This document shows positions 55,278 to 62,564 of a stretch of DNA of 64,000 bases, piece after piece. The notes under the pieces are model-generated. The model was given only the letters and a program-made list of their open reading frames with translations. It ran no database searches and had not been told where the DNA came from. Position 1 is the stretch's first letter. The number at the start of each line of letters is the position of its first letter. This stretch comes from Sphingomonas endophytica (lineage in GTDB: Bacteria > Pseudomonadota > Alphaproteobacteria > Sphingomonadales > Sphingomonadaceae). The position numbers and the translations under genes were made by a program. The stretch is from contig NZ_LDTB01000007.1 in assembly GCF_001476895.1 (NCBI RefSeq), positions 1 through 64,000 of the forward strand, written 5' to 3'.

Positions 55278-57337
55278 GCCGCCAGCGCCTGCTGCTGGGC
55301 GTGACCGCCGATGATCGCGACGACCTCGACGGCCTTGTCCTCGGGGACCTCAAAGAAGCTCATGACGGGCGTATCCGGTAGAACGGTGCGGATGAGTTTG
55401 CGGATCGCGACGCGGATCGCGGGCTGGACGACCAGCGCGAACGGCTTCGCTTCCGCGATGAGCGGCTGGGCCGCGGCTTGCAGCGCGTCGACGATGCGAC
55501 GGCCGAGTTCGGGTTCGATGACGTGGCGGCCGGGCTCGTTGCGCGCGGCCTGGCCGAGCAATTGCTCCAGCCCGCCCTCCAGCGTCATCACGCGCAGCGG
55601 CTCGCGCACGCCGGCCAGCTTGGCGATGATCAGCGCGCCCAGATCGGGGCGGATCAGCTCGATGATCTCCAGCGGGTCCAGCGTGCGCTGCGCGGCATTG
55701 GCGATCGCGGCGGCGATGCGGCGGAACTCGCGCAGCTGGATGCCCTCGCTCAGCAGCCCGCGCAGCACGGTGGCCAGCGCGGTAAGCGGCAGCGGCGCAA
55801 GCGCCGCGACCAGATGCGGCGCGCGCTCCTTGAGCTCGTCGAGCAGCGACTGCACCTCGTCCGCGCCCAGCAGGTCGCCGGCATTGGCGCCCAACGCATG
55901 GTTCAGGTGCGTGGCGATGACGGTCCCCGAATCGACGACCAGATAGCCCTGGCCGGTCGCGACATCGGCATCGCCGGTCGCGATCCAGGTGGCATCCAGC
56001 CCGAAGGTCGGATCCTTGGCCTTCTTGCCGATCAGTTCGCCGAAGGCCTGGCCGGTGTCGAGCGCCAGCATCTCGTCGGGAGATACCTGGTCCTCGCCGA
56101 TGCACACGCCGCCCAGCATGACGCGATAGATGTAGGGCGGCAGGTTGATGTCGTCGCGGACGCGCACCTGCGGCACGACGAAGCCCAGTTCCTTGGACAG
56201 CTGGCGGCGGACGCCGGTGATGCGGCCCATCAGCGGCGCGCCGCGCCGCTCGTCGACCAGCGGGACCAGCCCGTAGCCGATGTCGAGGTTGACCATCATC
56301 GTCTCGCTCACCTCGTCCCAGCCGATCTTGGAGGGGTCGGGCGCCTCGACCGGCGCGGCCGGGGGCACGGGGACCGGGCGCTTGGCGATCTGGTGCAGCT
56401 TCCACGCGGCGAAGCCGGCGGCGGCGGCGAGCGGCAGGATGACGAAATGCGGCATCCCCGGCAGCACGCCCAGCAGCGTCAGGATGACCGCGACCGGCGT
56501 CCAGGTGCGCGCCGAGCCGAACTGGCTGCCGATCTGGCCGGCGAGATCCTTCTCGGACTTCACGCGGGTGACGATGGCGGCGGCGGCGATCGACAGCAGC
56601 AGCGCGGGCACCTGCGCGACCAGCGCGTCGCCGATGGCGAGCATGGTATAGGTCTGCGCGGCCTTGGCGATCGTCAGGCCGTGGCTGACGGGGCCCAGGA
56701 TCAACCCGCCGACGATATTGGCGGCCAGGATCAGCAGGCCGGCGACCGCGTCGCCCTTCACGAACTTCGACGAGCCGTCCATCGAGCCGTAGAATTCGGC
56801 CTCGGTCGCGACGTCGACGCGGCGCTTCTTGGCTTCATCCGGCGTTATCAGCCCGGCGTTCAGGTCGGCGTCGATCGCCATCTGCTTGCCGGGCAGGGCG
56901 TCGAGGGTGAAGCGCGCCGACACTTCGGACACGCGGCCCGCGCCCTTGGTGACGACGATCAGGTTGATGATGACGATGATCGCGAACACGAACAGGCCGA
57001 CGACATAGTCGCCGCCGATCACGAACGATCCGAACGCCTCGATGACATGCCCCGCCGCCGCCGAGCCGGTATGGCCGTGGACCAGCACGATGCGCGTGGA
57101 GGCGACGTTCAGGCCGAGCCGGAACAGCGTCGCGAACAGCAGCACGGTCGGGAAGGACGAGAAATCGAGCGGCTTCTCGGCGTTCAGCGCGACCATCAGC
57201 ACGGCCAGGCTGATCGTGATGTTCATGATGAAGAACACGTCGAGCATGAAGGCCGGGATCGGCACGACCATCAGCACGACCAGCAGCAGGATCGCGGCGG
57301 GCAGTGCGCCCTGCCGCACGGCGGCGAGGATCTTCAT
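55274..57337 (-). CDS. flhA: Flagellar export gate protein FlhA
   Basis: The 687-residue protein has about eight N-terminal membrane helices (residues 12-310). The conserved cytoplasmic loop (GRVSEVSARFTLDALPGKQMAIDADLNAGLITPDEAKKRR near 135) is the FHIPEP signature, and the large cytoplasmic domain (about 330-687) forms the nonameric ring receiving chaperone-substrate complexes. The Asp of the proton pathway is in the DADLNAG segment. It overlaps the transglycosylase gene upstream and fliA downstream by 4 bases each, making a three-gene unit. Confidence 0.97.
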   Translation of the reverse strand: MKILAAVRQGALPAAILLLVVLMVVPIPAFMLDVFFIMNITISLAVLMVALNAEKPLDFSSFPTVLLFATLFRLGLNVASTRIVLVHGHTGSAAAGHVIEAFGSFVIGGDYVVGLFVFAIIVIINLIVVTKGAGRVSEVSARFTLDALPGKQMAIDADLNAGLITPDEAKKRRVDVATEAEFYGSMDGSSKFVKGDAVAGLLILAANIVGGLILGPVSHGLTIAKAAQTYTMLAIGDALVAQVPALLLSIAAAAIVTRVKSEKDLAGQIGSQFGSARTWTPVAVILTLLGVLPGMPHFVILPLAAAAGFAAWKLHQIAKRPVPVPPAAPVEAPDPSKIGWDEVSETMMVNLDIGYGLVPLVDERRGAPLMGRITGVRRQLSKELGFVVPQVRVRDDINLPPYIYRVMLGGVCIGEDQVSPDEMLALDTGQAFGELIGKKAKDPTFGLDATWIATGDADVATGQGYLVVDSGTVIATHLNHALGANAGDLLGADEVQSLLDELKERAPHLVAALAPLPLTALATVLRGLLSEGIQLREFRRIAAAIANAAQRTLDPLEIIELIRPDLGALIIAKLAGVREPLRVMTLEGGLEQLLGQAARNEPGRHVIEPELGRRIVDALQAAAQPLIAEAKPFALVVQPAIRVAIRKLIRTVLPDTPVMSFFEVPEDKAVEVVAIIGGHAQQQALAA

Positions 57338-58197
57338 CGCGCACCGCCCCCCATGCCGGCCAGCATCATATAGGCGAGCCGGGCATTATCCGGTGACGGG
57401 CGCAACAGGCTGCCGGCCGCCGCGCCGCGCGCGCTGCTGATCCGGCCCAGCGTCGATGTCGCCCAGTCCAGCGCGTCGCTGGCGCTCTGCCCGGTGCCGG
57501 TCACGACCGTCGCGTCCTCGCCCATCGCCAGTGCCTGCGCAGCGAATTGCCACTGGTTGTTGGCGTTGGCGGTCGCGGCGGCGTCACCGCCGTCGCCCAG
57601 CTTGCTGGCGAAGCGCTGATAGACGTCCGAGAGCGAACGCGCGGACCCGTCGCGCTCGTAGAAGACGCTGCGGTTGGCGCGCGCGGCGGTCGGGAACAGC
57701 GACGCCGCGCTGCGATCCGGGTTGGCCTTCATCGCGGTCAGGAAGGTGCGCGCACCGCCGATGCCCAGGAAGTGCGCCATGTACAGGTCGGTGCCGGTCG
57801 CCTCGCGCCCGGTCGCGGCCTCAATCGCGCCCTTGTTGTCGCTGGCGTGTTCGGCGGCCATCAGCGCGGCGACTTCCGGGTTGTTGCGCAAGCCCAGGAT
57901 CGCCTGGCGGTTGCCGCCGCTGACGACATAGCGGCCGCCCGATTTCTGGATGCTGTCGGCGGCCCAGCCGAGGCCATGCTCGCCGCCGTGCTGCTTGACC
58001 ACGCCCAGCCAGCTCTGCTCGAGGAACTGGTACAGGCCGCTCGCCGACGAGGTGCCGGAACGCGCATTGGCCTTCAGCCCGCTCTCCAGCTTCGCCTGAC
58101 CCATCAGATAGTCGAAGTCGATGCCGGTACGCTCGGCGGCGCGCTGGATCGCCGACGTGACGCGCTGACTGGCAGAGGTGATCGCGGAAACCGTCAT
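57334..58197 (-). CDS. Flagellar-cluster lytic transglycosylase
   Basis: The 287-residue protein has an SLT-like fold with the catalytic Glu in MGQAKLESGLKANARSGTSS near residue 35, then SGLYQFLEQSWLGVVKQHG. A helical C-terminal region includes TDLYMAHFLGIGGARTFL near 140. It has no clear signal peptide, so it may be exported through the flagellar gate, as known for rod-associated peptidoglycan hydrolases (FlgJ, SltF). Its job would be to open the cell wall for the rod. ATG 58197 is the only plausible start: upstream sequence is a sigma-54 promoter. The stop overlaps flhA by 4 bases. Confidence 0.85.
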   Translation of the reverse strand: MTVSAITSASQRVTSAIQRAAERTGIDFDYLMGQAKLESGLKANARSGTSSASGLYQFLEQSWLGVVKQHGGEHGLGWAADSIQKSGGRYVVSGGNRQAILGLRNNPEVAALMAAEHASDNKGAIEAATGREATGTDLYMAHFLGIGGARTFLTAMKANPDRSAASLFPTAARANRSVFYERDGSARSLSDVYQRFASKLGDGGDAAATANANNQWQFAAQALAMGEDATVVTGTGQSASDALDWATSTLGRISSARGAAAGSLLRPSPDNARLAYMMLAGMGGGAR

Positions 58198-58209
58198 GCC
58201 GGTGTTAAG

Positions 58210-58225
58210 AGCAAGACGCGTGCCA
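58210..58225 (-). promoter_or_regulatory. Sigma-54 promoter of the transglycosylase-flhA-fliA operon
   Basis: On the minus strand TGGCACG, CGTC and TTGCT fully match the -24/-12 consensus with ten bases between GG and GC. The predicted start (about 58199) is two bases before the ATG, so the mRNA would be leaderless. CGGCAAGGGC about 20 bases further upstream resembles the palindromic sites near flgB. Confidence 0.8.
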
Positions 58226-58245
58226 GACGTGGACCCAGCCCTTGC

Positions 58246-58339
58246 CGTCACTCCCGCGCACGCGGGCACCCAGAACCTCTGCCGTCGCGGCCGTTGCGAG
58301 CACCTGGGCGTCTGACTTCCCGCCATCGCGGTGGTGACG
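58246..58339. repeat. REP-like inverted repeat, degenerate copy 7
   Basis: CGTCACTCCCGCGCACGCGG then GCACCCAGAACCTCTG matches the reverse complement of the right half of the copy at 29514-29608. The other half (CACCTGGGCGTCTGA through GGTGACG) is degenerate. The length, 94 bases, is the same as copy 5. Confidence 0.65.
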
Positions 58340-58373
58340 GCGGCCGGGCGTCAAGTGGTTTCCCCCAAACGCC

Positions 58374-58401
58374 AAAACGCCCCGGCGGTGGGGCCGGGGC
58401 G
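58374..58401 (-). terminator. Terminator hairpin after flgN
   Basis: CGCCCCGGC (58378-58386) pairs with GCCGGGGCG (58393-58401) around a six-base loop. On the minus strand four T follow the stem. It lies 29 bases after the flgN stop and separates flgMN from the transglycosylase operon. Confidence 0.75.
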
Positions 58402-58429
58402 CTTTCGGTGTCAGCGGTGGCGGGGGGCG

Positions 58430-58741
58430 TCAGGCGTAGGCGGCGCCCCCGCGGCCATAGGCGTTGCCGGGTTGACCGGAAAGAAGTTGCAGGCGGCGGC
58501 GAACATTTGCCGCCATCAGGTTCACGTAGATGCGGCAGGTGTCGTTGAGGCGATCCGCCTCCTCCACCAGCCCGCGCAGTTCCGGCGTCGCGGGGCCGTC
58601 ACCCAGCTGACGCAGCTCCTCGATCACGCTCAGCTTGTGGGCGGTCGCACGCTCCAGCGCGTTCATGTCGTTGCTTTTCAGCGCGGCGATCTCCGCATGG
58701 AGCAGGTCGATCACGCGGATCAGCGCGTCACGCCTGTTCAT
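58430..58741 (-). CDS. flgN: Flagellar chaperone FlgN-like protein
   Basis: The 103-residue helical protein starts MNRRDALIRVIDLLHAEIAAL. LERATAHKLSVIEELRQLG in the middle and a second helix DTCRIYVNLMAANVRRRLQLL fit FlgN, the chaperone for the hook-filament junction proteins FlgK and FlgL. Similarity in this family is weak; position directly after flgM, overlapping it by 14 bases, is the main support. The tail GNAYGRGGAAYA is Gly-rich. Expression is expected from the sigma-28 promoter in front of flgM. Confidence 0.8.
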   Translation of the reverse strand: MNRRDALIRVIDLLHAEIAALKSNDMNALERATAHKLSVIEELRQLGDGPATPELRGLVEEADRLNDTCRIYVNLMAANVRRRLQLLSGQPGNAYGRGGAAYA

Positions 58742-59036
58742 TGCGGCTCACCCAGTCGTAGCGCAGCGCGATGAACTGGTCGGCGATCGTCGATGGCGAC
58801 AGCGGGAAGGTGCCGTTCGCCAGCGCGGTCTTGATCTGCTGCACGCGGTCGGCATTCACCGGCGGCTCGGCCGCCATGGCGCTGGCCATCGCGCCCGGCG
58901 CCTGCGTCGCGTCGGCCGGCGCCGCCTTCGCGGTCGGCGCGACCTCGGCGACCGGCGTGGCCGCGCTGCTGCGTTGTACGGTCGAGACGGGCGCCAAGCC
59001 CGCCCTGACCGTTGATGATCCTATCGATTCCACCAT
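58728..59036 (-). CDS. flgM: Anti-sigma-28 factor FlgM
   Basis: The 102-residue protein has a disordered Ala/Pro/Thr-rich N-terminal half. The FlgM C-terminal helices NADRVQQIKTALANGTFPLSPSTIADQFIAL bind sigma-28. FlgM blocks FliA until the hook is complete, then is exported. ATG 59036 has AGG 7 bases upstream; GTG 59042 is another possible start. It sits next to flgN, the usual pair. A sigma-28-type promoter upstream implies the classic feedback in which FliA raises the level of its own inhibitor. Confidence 0.88.
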   Translation of the reverse strand: MVESIGSSTVRAGLAPVSTVQRSSAATPVAEVAPTAKAAPADATQAPGAMASAMAAEPPVNADRVQQIKTALANGTFPLSPSTIADQFIALRYDWVSRNEQA

Positions 59037-59069
59037 GTCCACACCTGTGGCTTTCCGCTGACACCGGCA

Positions 59070-59096
59070 GAAACGACCGCATGGAGGGTGGCTTTA
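59070..59096 (-). promoter_or_regulatory. Sigma-28 (FliA) promoter of flgM-flgN
   Basis: On the minus strand TAAA (59096-59093), 15 bases and GTCGTTTC (59077-59070) match the fliC site in both boxes and in spacing. The predicted start near 59063 gives a leader of about 27 bases before ATG 59036. Confidence 0.72.
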
Positions 59097-59103
59097 GCAC
59101 TTT

Positions 59104-59619
59104 TTATTCCGGCCAGCCGGGCAGCGTCGCGCGACCGGCATCGACCGCCACCGCCTGCACCGGGCGATTGTCGTCGCCGACGCGGACCATCACCCGCGCG
59201 CCCGGCGCGGCATCGGCCATCGCCACGCCGTCGCGCGTGATCGCAAAGCCGTCCGCCCCGGCCTCGATCGTCACCGGATCGCCGCGCCGGATCACCGGCT
59301 CGGCGCGCGGCGACGACGCGGTGGGGCCACCCGATCGCGCGATCGCCGGGGTGGCGCCGGCGGCGCGTGGCGGCGCGATCACCGGCACGAACACCCGCCA
59401 TGCCGGCTCGGCGCACGCGACGACGACCGCATCGTGCGCGTCGGTGCGCCATGACAGCGCGACCATCGAGCAGGTGGCGAGCCGCAGGCGCGGATCGACC
59501 GGCGCGCGCGCGCCGCCCTCGCTGCCGATCGGACGCGTGGTGAAGGCGGCGACCGCGCGGTCGAGCGCGGCGGTATCCTGGAAGCTGAGCGCCGCGGCGG
59601 CGGCAAGCAAGGCGATCAT
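59104..59619 (-). CDS. flgA: Flagellar P-ring assembly chaperone FlgA
   Basis: The 171-residue protein has a short signal peptide (MIALLAAAAALSFQ) and a C-terminal SAF-type region. In that region VIRRGDPVTIEAGADGFAITRDGVAMADAAPGARVMVRV (about 110-148) and the following GDDNRPVQAVAVDAGRATLPG match FlgA. It helps FlgI assemble the P ring in the periplasm. ATG 59619 overlaps the motB stop by 4 bases. It is last in a motA-motB-flgA run. The N-terminal part is poorly conserved, as usual. Confidence 0.85.
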   Translation of the reverse strand: MIALLAAAAALSFQDTAALDRAVAAFTTRPIGSEGGARAPVDPRLRLATCSMVALSWRTDAHDAVVVACAEPAWRVFVPVIAPPRAAGATPAIARSGGPTASSPRAEPVIRRGDPVTIEAGADGFAITRDGVAMADAAPGARVMVRVGDDNRPVQAVAVDAGRATLPGWPE

Positions 59620-60140
59620 GGTCGGGTTCCCTGGGTTTCGCCCGCGAAGGCGAGCGTGACGACGACCGACCGGGGCCCGTGCGCCGGGGTCGTGGAAAGG
59701 ATCAGGCGGTTGTCTGGGATGCCGCCCGCCGTCAGGGCGGCGGCGACCGCGCGCGCGCGATCGGCGGCCAGCATGGTGGCGCTGCGCGTGGCCGGATCGA
59801 CATCCTGCGCGCTGCCGTCGGTCGCGCCCGTGACGGTCAGGCGCACGCGCGGATCGCGCAATTCGCCCCGCGCCCAGCCGACGAGCATGGCGGTCGGCTG
59901 CGGCAGCGCCGCGCTGCCCGGCGCGAAGCCGGCGATCCCGTGGCTGGCGACCGGCATCGCGGCGGGCGCGGGTTCCACGCCGAAGCCTTCCGCGATGCCG
60001 CGCGCCAGTTCGTGCGGGCTCAGAGTCTGGTTCGCCTGCAACAACACGAAGAAGCCGACCAGCAACAGCGCGAGATCGGCCAGCGTGATCAGCCACACCG
60101 GGCGCGAGGGCTGGACGTCCAGCAGCTCGTCGTCGCTCAT
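59616..60140 (-). CDS. motB: Short MotB-like flagellar motor protein
   Basis: The 174-residue protein has one N-terminal membrane helix (WLITLADLALLLVGFFVLLQANQTL, about 15-39) containing the Asp that carries protons in MotB (LADLALLL). A plug-like segment and an OmpA-type domain follow (VRLTVTGATDGSAQDVDPATRSATMLAADRARAVAAAL near 105-145). The canonical MotB NWELS motif is absent from the peptidoglycan-binding region and the protein is about 130 residues shorter than E. coli MotB. It overlaps motA and flgA by 4 bases each. It is probably the B subunit of a stator, but a divergent one. Confidence 0.82.
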   Translation of the reverse strand: MSDDELLDVQPSRPVWLITLADLALLLVGFFVLLQANQTLSPHELARGIAEGFGVEPAPAAMPVASHGIAGFAPGSAALPQPTAMLVGWARGELRDPRVRLTVTGATDGSAQDVDPATRSATMLAADRARAVAAALTAGGIPDNRLILSTTPAHGPRSVVVTLAFAGETQGTRP

Positions 60141-60832
60141 GCCGCGGCCTCGCGCGCGGGCACGACCGTCATCGGCGGCGGCTCCGTGTCCGGCACGCGT
60201 GTGCGAGGACGCGGCGCCTCGCGCTCCGCCAGTTCGGCGAGCGGGGCGACCAGCTGCGCGCGTCCGGCCGCCTCGGCGCGTGCGGCGACGCGCAGGCGGG
60301 CCGCGACCGGCATCGCGACCAGATTGGCGAGCAGCGCGCCATACAAGGTGGCCAGCAACGCCACCGCCATCGCGGCGCCGATCGCCTGCGGGTCGCTCAT
60401 CCGCGTGAACATCGCCACCAGCCCGATCAGCGTGCCGATCATCCCCATCGCCGGGGCGGTCTCGGCCATGCCGGTCCAGCATTCGATGACGATCCGGTGG
60501 CGCTCGGCGCGGCGCCGGCGCGCCGCGTCGAGCGCCTCGACCACGGCCGCTGCCTGCGCGCCATCGACGATCAGCGCGATGGCGCCCGCCACATCGGCGT
60601 CGCGGATCACGCTGCGGTCCAGCGCGTGCACGCCGTGGCGTTGCGCGATCCGTGCCAGCGCGGTGATCTGCTCCAGCCGCGCATCGGCCCGGAAGCGGCG
60701 GCGCGGCAGGACGCGCAGCGCCAGCAACGCGCTGCCCAGATCGCGCACCGGCGTGCGCAGGGTCGTCGCCAGGATCGTACCGCCCAGCACGATCGCCAGT
60801 GCGATGGGGTCGAGGAAGATCGCGGGTGTCAT
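60137..60832 (-). CDS. motA: MotA-like stator protein lacking the first membrane helix
   Basis: The 231-residue product starts MTPAIFLDPIALAIVLGGTI, which aligns with the second membrane helix of typical MotA/PomA proteins (FIDPPSLLIVLGGT). The helix before it is missing. Later, ETAPAMGMIGTLIGLVAMF near 130 corresponds to helix 3 with its conserved Pro, and LATLYGALLANLVAMPVAARL near 165 to helix 4 with the second Pro. The cytoplasmic loop (about 30-120) is Arg-rich. Upstream in-frame sequence is not hydrophobic and holds a sigma-54 promoter, so a longer start is unlikely. It pairs with the short MotB-like gene by a 4-base overlap. Confidence 0.82.
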   Translation of the reverse strand: MTPAIFLDPIALAIVLGGTILATTLRTPVRDLGSALLALRVLPRRRFRADARLEQITALARIAQRHGVHALDRSVIRDADVAGAIALIVDGAQAAAVVEALDAARRRRAERHRIVIECWTGMAETAPAMGMIGTLIGLVAMFTRMSDPQAIGAAMAVALLATLYGALLANLVAMPVAARLRVAARAEAAGRAQLVAPLAELAEREAPRPRTRVPDTEPPPMTVVPAREAAA

Positions 60833-60843
60833 GCCCCTCTGAC

Positions 60844-60859
60844 TGCAAGGCGCGGGCCA
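60844..60859 (-). promoter_or_regulatory. Sigma-54 promoter of motA-motB-flgA
   Basis: On the minus strand TGGCCCG, CGCC and TTGCA fit the -24/-12 consensus with ten bases between GG and GC. The predicted start (60833) is one base before the ATG, again giving a leaderless mRNA. It shares the divergent region and the palindromes with the flgB promoter. Confidence 0.7.
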
Positions 60860-60912
60860 AGTGACTCGCGCGCCGTCGGTCCGCACCGGCAACCGGTGTG
60901 GCGGCAACCCGC

Positions 60913-60940
60913 CTTGCCGGCAAGCGGCAAGCGCTTGCCG
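60913..60940. promoter_or_regulatory. Paired palindromes between motA and flgB, candidate activator sites
   Basis: CTTGCCGGCAAG (60913-60924) is a perfect 12-bp palindrome, directly followed by the perfect 16-bp palindrome CGGCAAGCGCTTGCCG (60925-60940). They lie 43 bases upstream of the flgB sigma-54 promoter and about 54 bases from the motA one. Enhancer-type sites for sigma-54 activators have this form. A related CCTTGCCGGCAGG occurs in the fliC/activator intergenic region. Confidence 0.6.
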
Positions 60941-60982
60941 GTTGCCCCGTCCCACACGCGCCGCATCGCTCTGCGACGTATT

Positions 60983-60998
60983 TGGCACGCCCCTTGCT
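60983..60998 (+). promoter_or_regulatory. Sigma-54 promoter of the flgB operon
   Basis: TGGCACG, CCCC and TTGCT match the -24/-12 consensus at every conserved base. The predicted start is about 61009, giving a 42-base leader with a GGAGGAG ribosome site before ATG 61051. Confidence 0.85.
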
Positions 60999-61050
60999 GA
61001 TGGTCGGACATGCTTGGGCGCGATGGTCGCGCATGGAGGAGGCGAGGCCG

Positions 61051-61401
61051 ATGGCCGAGGGATTGTTCGGAGTTCATGCCGCCGCGCTGGAGGTGCGTGC
61101 GCAACGCATGGGCGTGCTGGCGTCGAACATCGCCAATGCCTCCACGCCCAACTTCAAGGCGCGCGACATCGACTTCAAGGCCGCGCTGAGCGCGGTCGAG
61201 GGGCAGCCGGGCGGCGTCGGCGCCGATCTGGGGGGGGCGGTAAAGTATCGCGTACCGACCAACCCGTCGATGGACGGCAACACCGTCGAGCTGACGACCG
61301 AGCAGACCGCCTTCGCCGAGAACGCCGTCCAGTATCAGACGACGCTGGCGTTCCTGAACGGCCGCATCGGCACGCTCACCCGCGCGCTGAAGGGAGAATA
61401 A
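61051..61401 (+). CDS. flgB: Flagellar proximal rod protein FlgB
   Basis: The 116-residue protein has the rod-protein N-terminus RMGVLASNIANASTPNFKARDIDFKAAL (residues 17-44). The FlgB C-terminal part (EQTAFAENAVQYQTTLAFLNGRIGTLTRAL) follows. FlgB forms the proximal rod with FlgC and FlgF. ATG 61051 follows GGAGGAGGCGAGGCC; an in-frame ATG at 61033 would place that ribosome site inside the gene. It is the first gene of the flgBCDEF operon, driven by a sigma-54 promoter. Confidence 0.95.
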   Translation: MAEGLFGVHAAALEVRAQRMGVLASNIANASTPNFKARDIDFKAALSAVEGQPGGVGADLGGAVKYRVPTNPSMDGNTVELTTEQTAFAENAVQYQTTLAFLNGRIGTLTRALKGE

Positions 61402-61404
61402 GGC

Positions 61405-61815
61405 ATGTCGAACCCGTCGATGTCGATCTTCCAGGTCGCGGGGCGCGCGATGTCGGCGCAGCTGACGCGCATGAACACGACCGCCTCGAACCTCGCCAAC
61501 GCCGGCGGGGTCGCGGGCAGCGAGGACGCCGCCTACAAGACGATGAAGCCGGTGTTCCGCACCAGCTTCGACCAGGCCACCGGCCTGTCGACGGTCGACG
61601 TGCAGCAGATCGTCACCGCCGGCGAGAAGCCCACCAAGCGCTACGATCCCAATCATCCGCTGGCCGACAAGGACGGCAACGTCTTCGACGCGGCGGTCGA
61701 TGAATCGCGCGAGCTGGTCGACATGATGGAGACCGCGCGCAGCTACCAGAACAACGTCGAGGTGATGCAGACCGCCAAGACGCTGATCCTCGACACTCTC
61801 AAAATGGGTCGCTGA
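61405..61815 (+). CDS. flgC: Flagellar basal body rod protein FlgC
   Basis: The 136-residue protein opens FQVAGRAMSAQLTRMNTTASNLANAGGVAGSEDAAYKTMKPVF (residues 8-50) and ends with DMMETARSYQNNVEVMQTAKTLILDTLKMGR, both standard for FlgC. The middle holds KPTKRYDPNHPLADKDGNVF. It is a proximal rod component exported by the flagellar gate without a cleaved signal. AAGGAGAATAAGGC lies just upstream, 3 bases after the flgB stop. Members usually run 130-140 residues, so this is full length. Confidence 0.96.
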   Translation: MSNPSMSIFQVAGRAMSAQLTRMNTTASNLANAGGVAGSEDAAYKTMKPVFRTSFDQATGLSTVDVQQIVTAGEKPTKRYDPNHPLADKDGNVFDAAVDESRELVDMMETARSYQNNVEVMQTAKTLILDTLKMGR

Positions 61816-61817
61816 GC

Positions 61818-62525
61818 ATGAGCACCGCCATTTCCGCCACCGACAAGGCCGCGCAGGACGCGATCTACGCCGCCGCCGGCGTCGCGCAGGCGCAACCGAA
61901 GACGAACGCCACCGCCACCACCGGCAAGTCGACGCTGGGTCAGAAGGACTTCGTGCGCCTGATGACCGCGCAGCTCCAGTATCAGGATCCGTTCAACCCG
62001 CAGGACAATACGCAGATGGTCGCGCAGATGGCGACCTTCTCGCAGGTCGCCGGGATCAGCGAGATGAGCAGCACGCTGGCCGGCATCGCCAACCGCCTGG
62101 GCACCACCACGTCCAGCGAGGCGATGAGCTTCGTCGGCCGCACCGTCCTGACCGAGGGCAAGACCGCCTATGAGCGGACCAGCGGCGGGATCATGGGCGG
62201 CGTGGAGCTGGCCAATTCGGCCACCGACGTCAGCGTCACGATCACCGACAAGAACGGCCTGACGGTCAAGGATATCCAGCTCGGCAAGCAGGAGGCCGGC
62301 ACCGTCGACTTCACGTGGGACGGCAAGGACGGCGAGGGCAACAAGGTCGAGAACGGCCCCTATACCGTCACCGTCGAGGCCGCGAACGGCAGCACGATCG
62401 TCGAGGCCAAGCCGCTGGTCTGGGCGCCGGTCGAAACCGTCAGCCTGTCGGCGGGCAGCGAGCCGGTCCTGAACGTCACCGGCCTCGGCAAGGTCGATCC
62501 CGCCGCGGTCCGCAAGGTCGCCTGA
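61818..62525 (+). CDS. flgD: Flagellar hook assembly protein FlgD
   Basis: The 235-residue hook cap protein has the conserved N-terminus STLGQKDFVRLMTAQLQYQDPFNPQDNTQMVAQMATFSQVAGI (about 35-77). A Tudor-like segment follows (ANRLGTTTSSEAMSFVGRTVLTEG) and then an FnIII-like domain (KDIQLGKQEAGTVDFTWDGKDGEGNKVENGPYTVTVEAANG near 155-195). FlgD caps the growing hook and is replaced by FlgK. It starts 2 bases after the flgC stop, so translation is coupled. Confidence 0.96.
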   Translation: MSTAISATDKAAQDAIYAAAGVAQAQPKTNATATTGKSTLGQKDFVRLMTAQLQYQDPFNPQDNTQMVAQMATFSQVAGISEMSSTLAGIANRLGTTTSSEAMSFVGRTVLTEGKTAYERTSGGIMGGVELANSATDVSVTITDKNGLTVKDIQLGKQEAGTVDFTWDGKDGEGNKVENGPYTVTVEAANGSTIVEAKPLVWAPVETVSLSAGSEPVLNVTGLGKVDPAAVRKVA

Positions 62526-62564
62526 TCCCCCCTTTTCACTCGATTACCCCCAGGAGCACACCCC

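Noticed and set aside
61033..61050. Upstream ATG as start of flgB
   Set aside because: It would put the strong GGAGGAG ribosome site inside the gene; ATG 61051 fits the family N-terminus.
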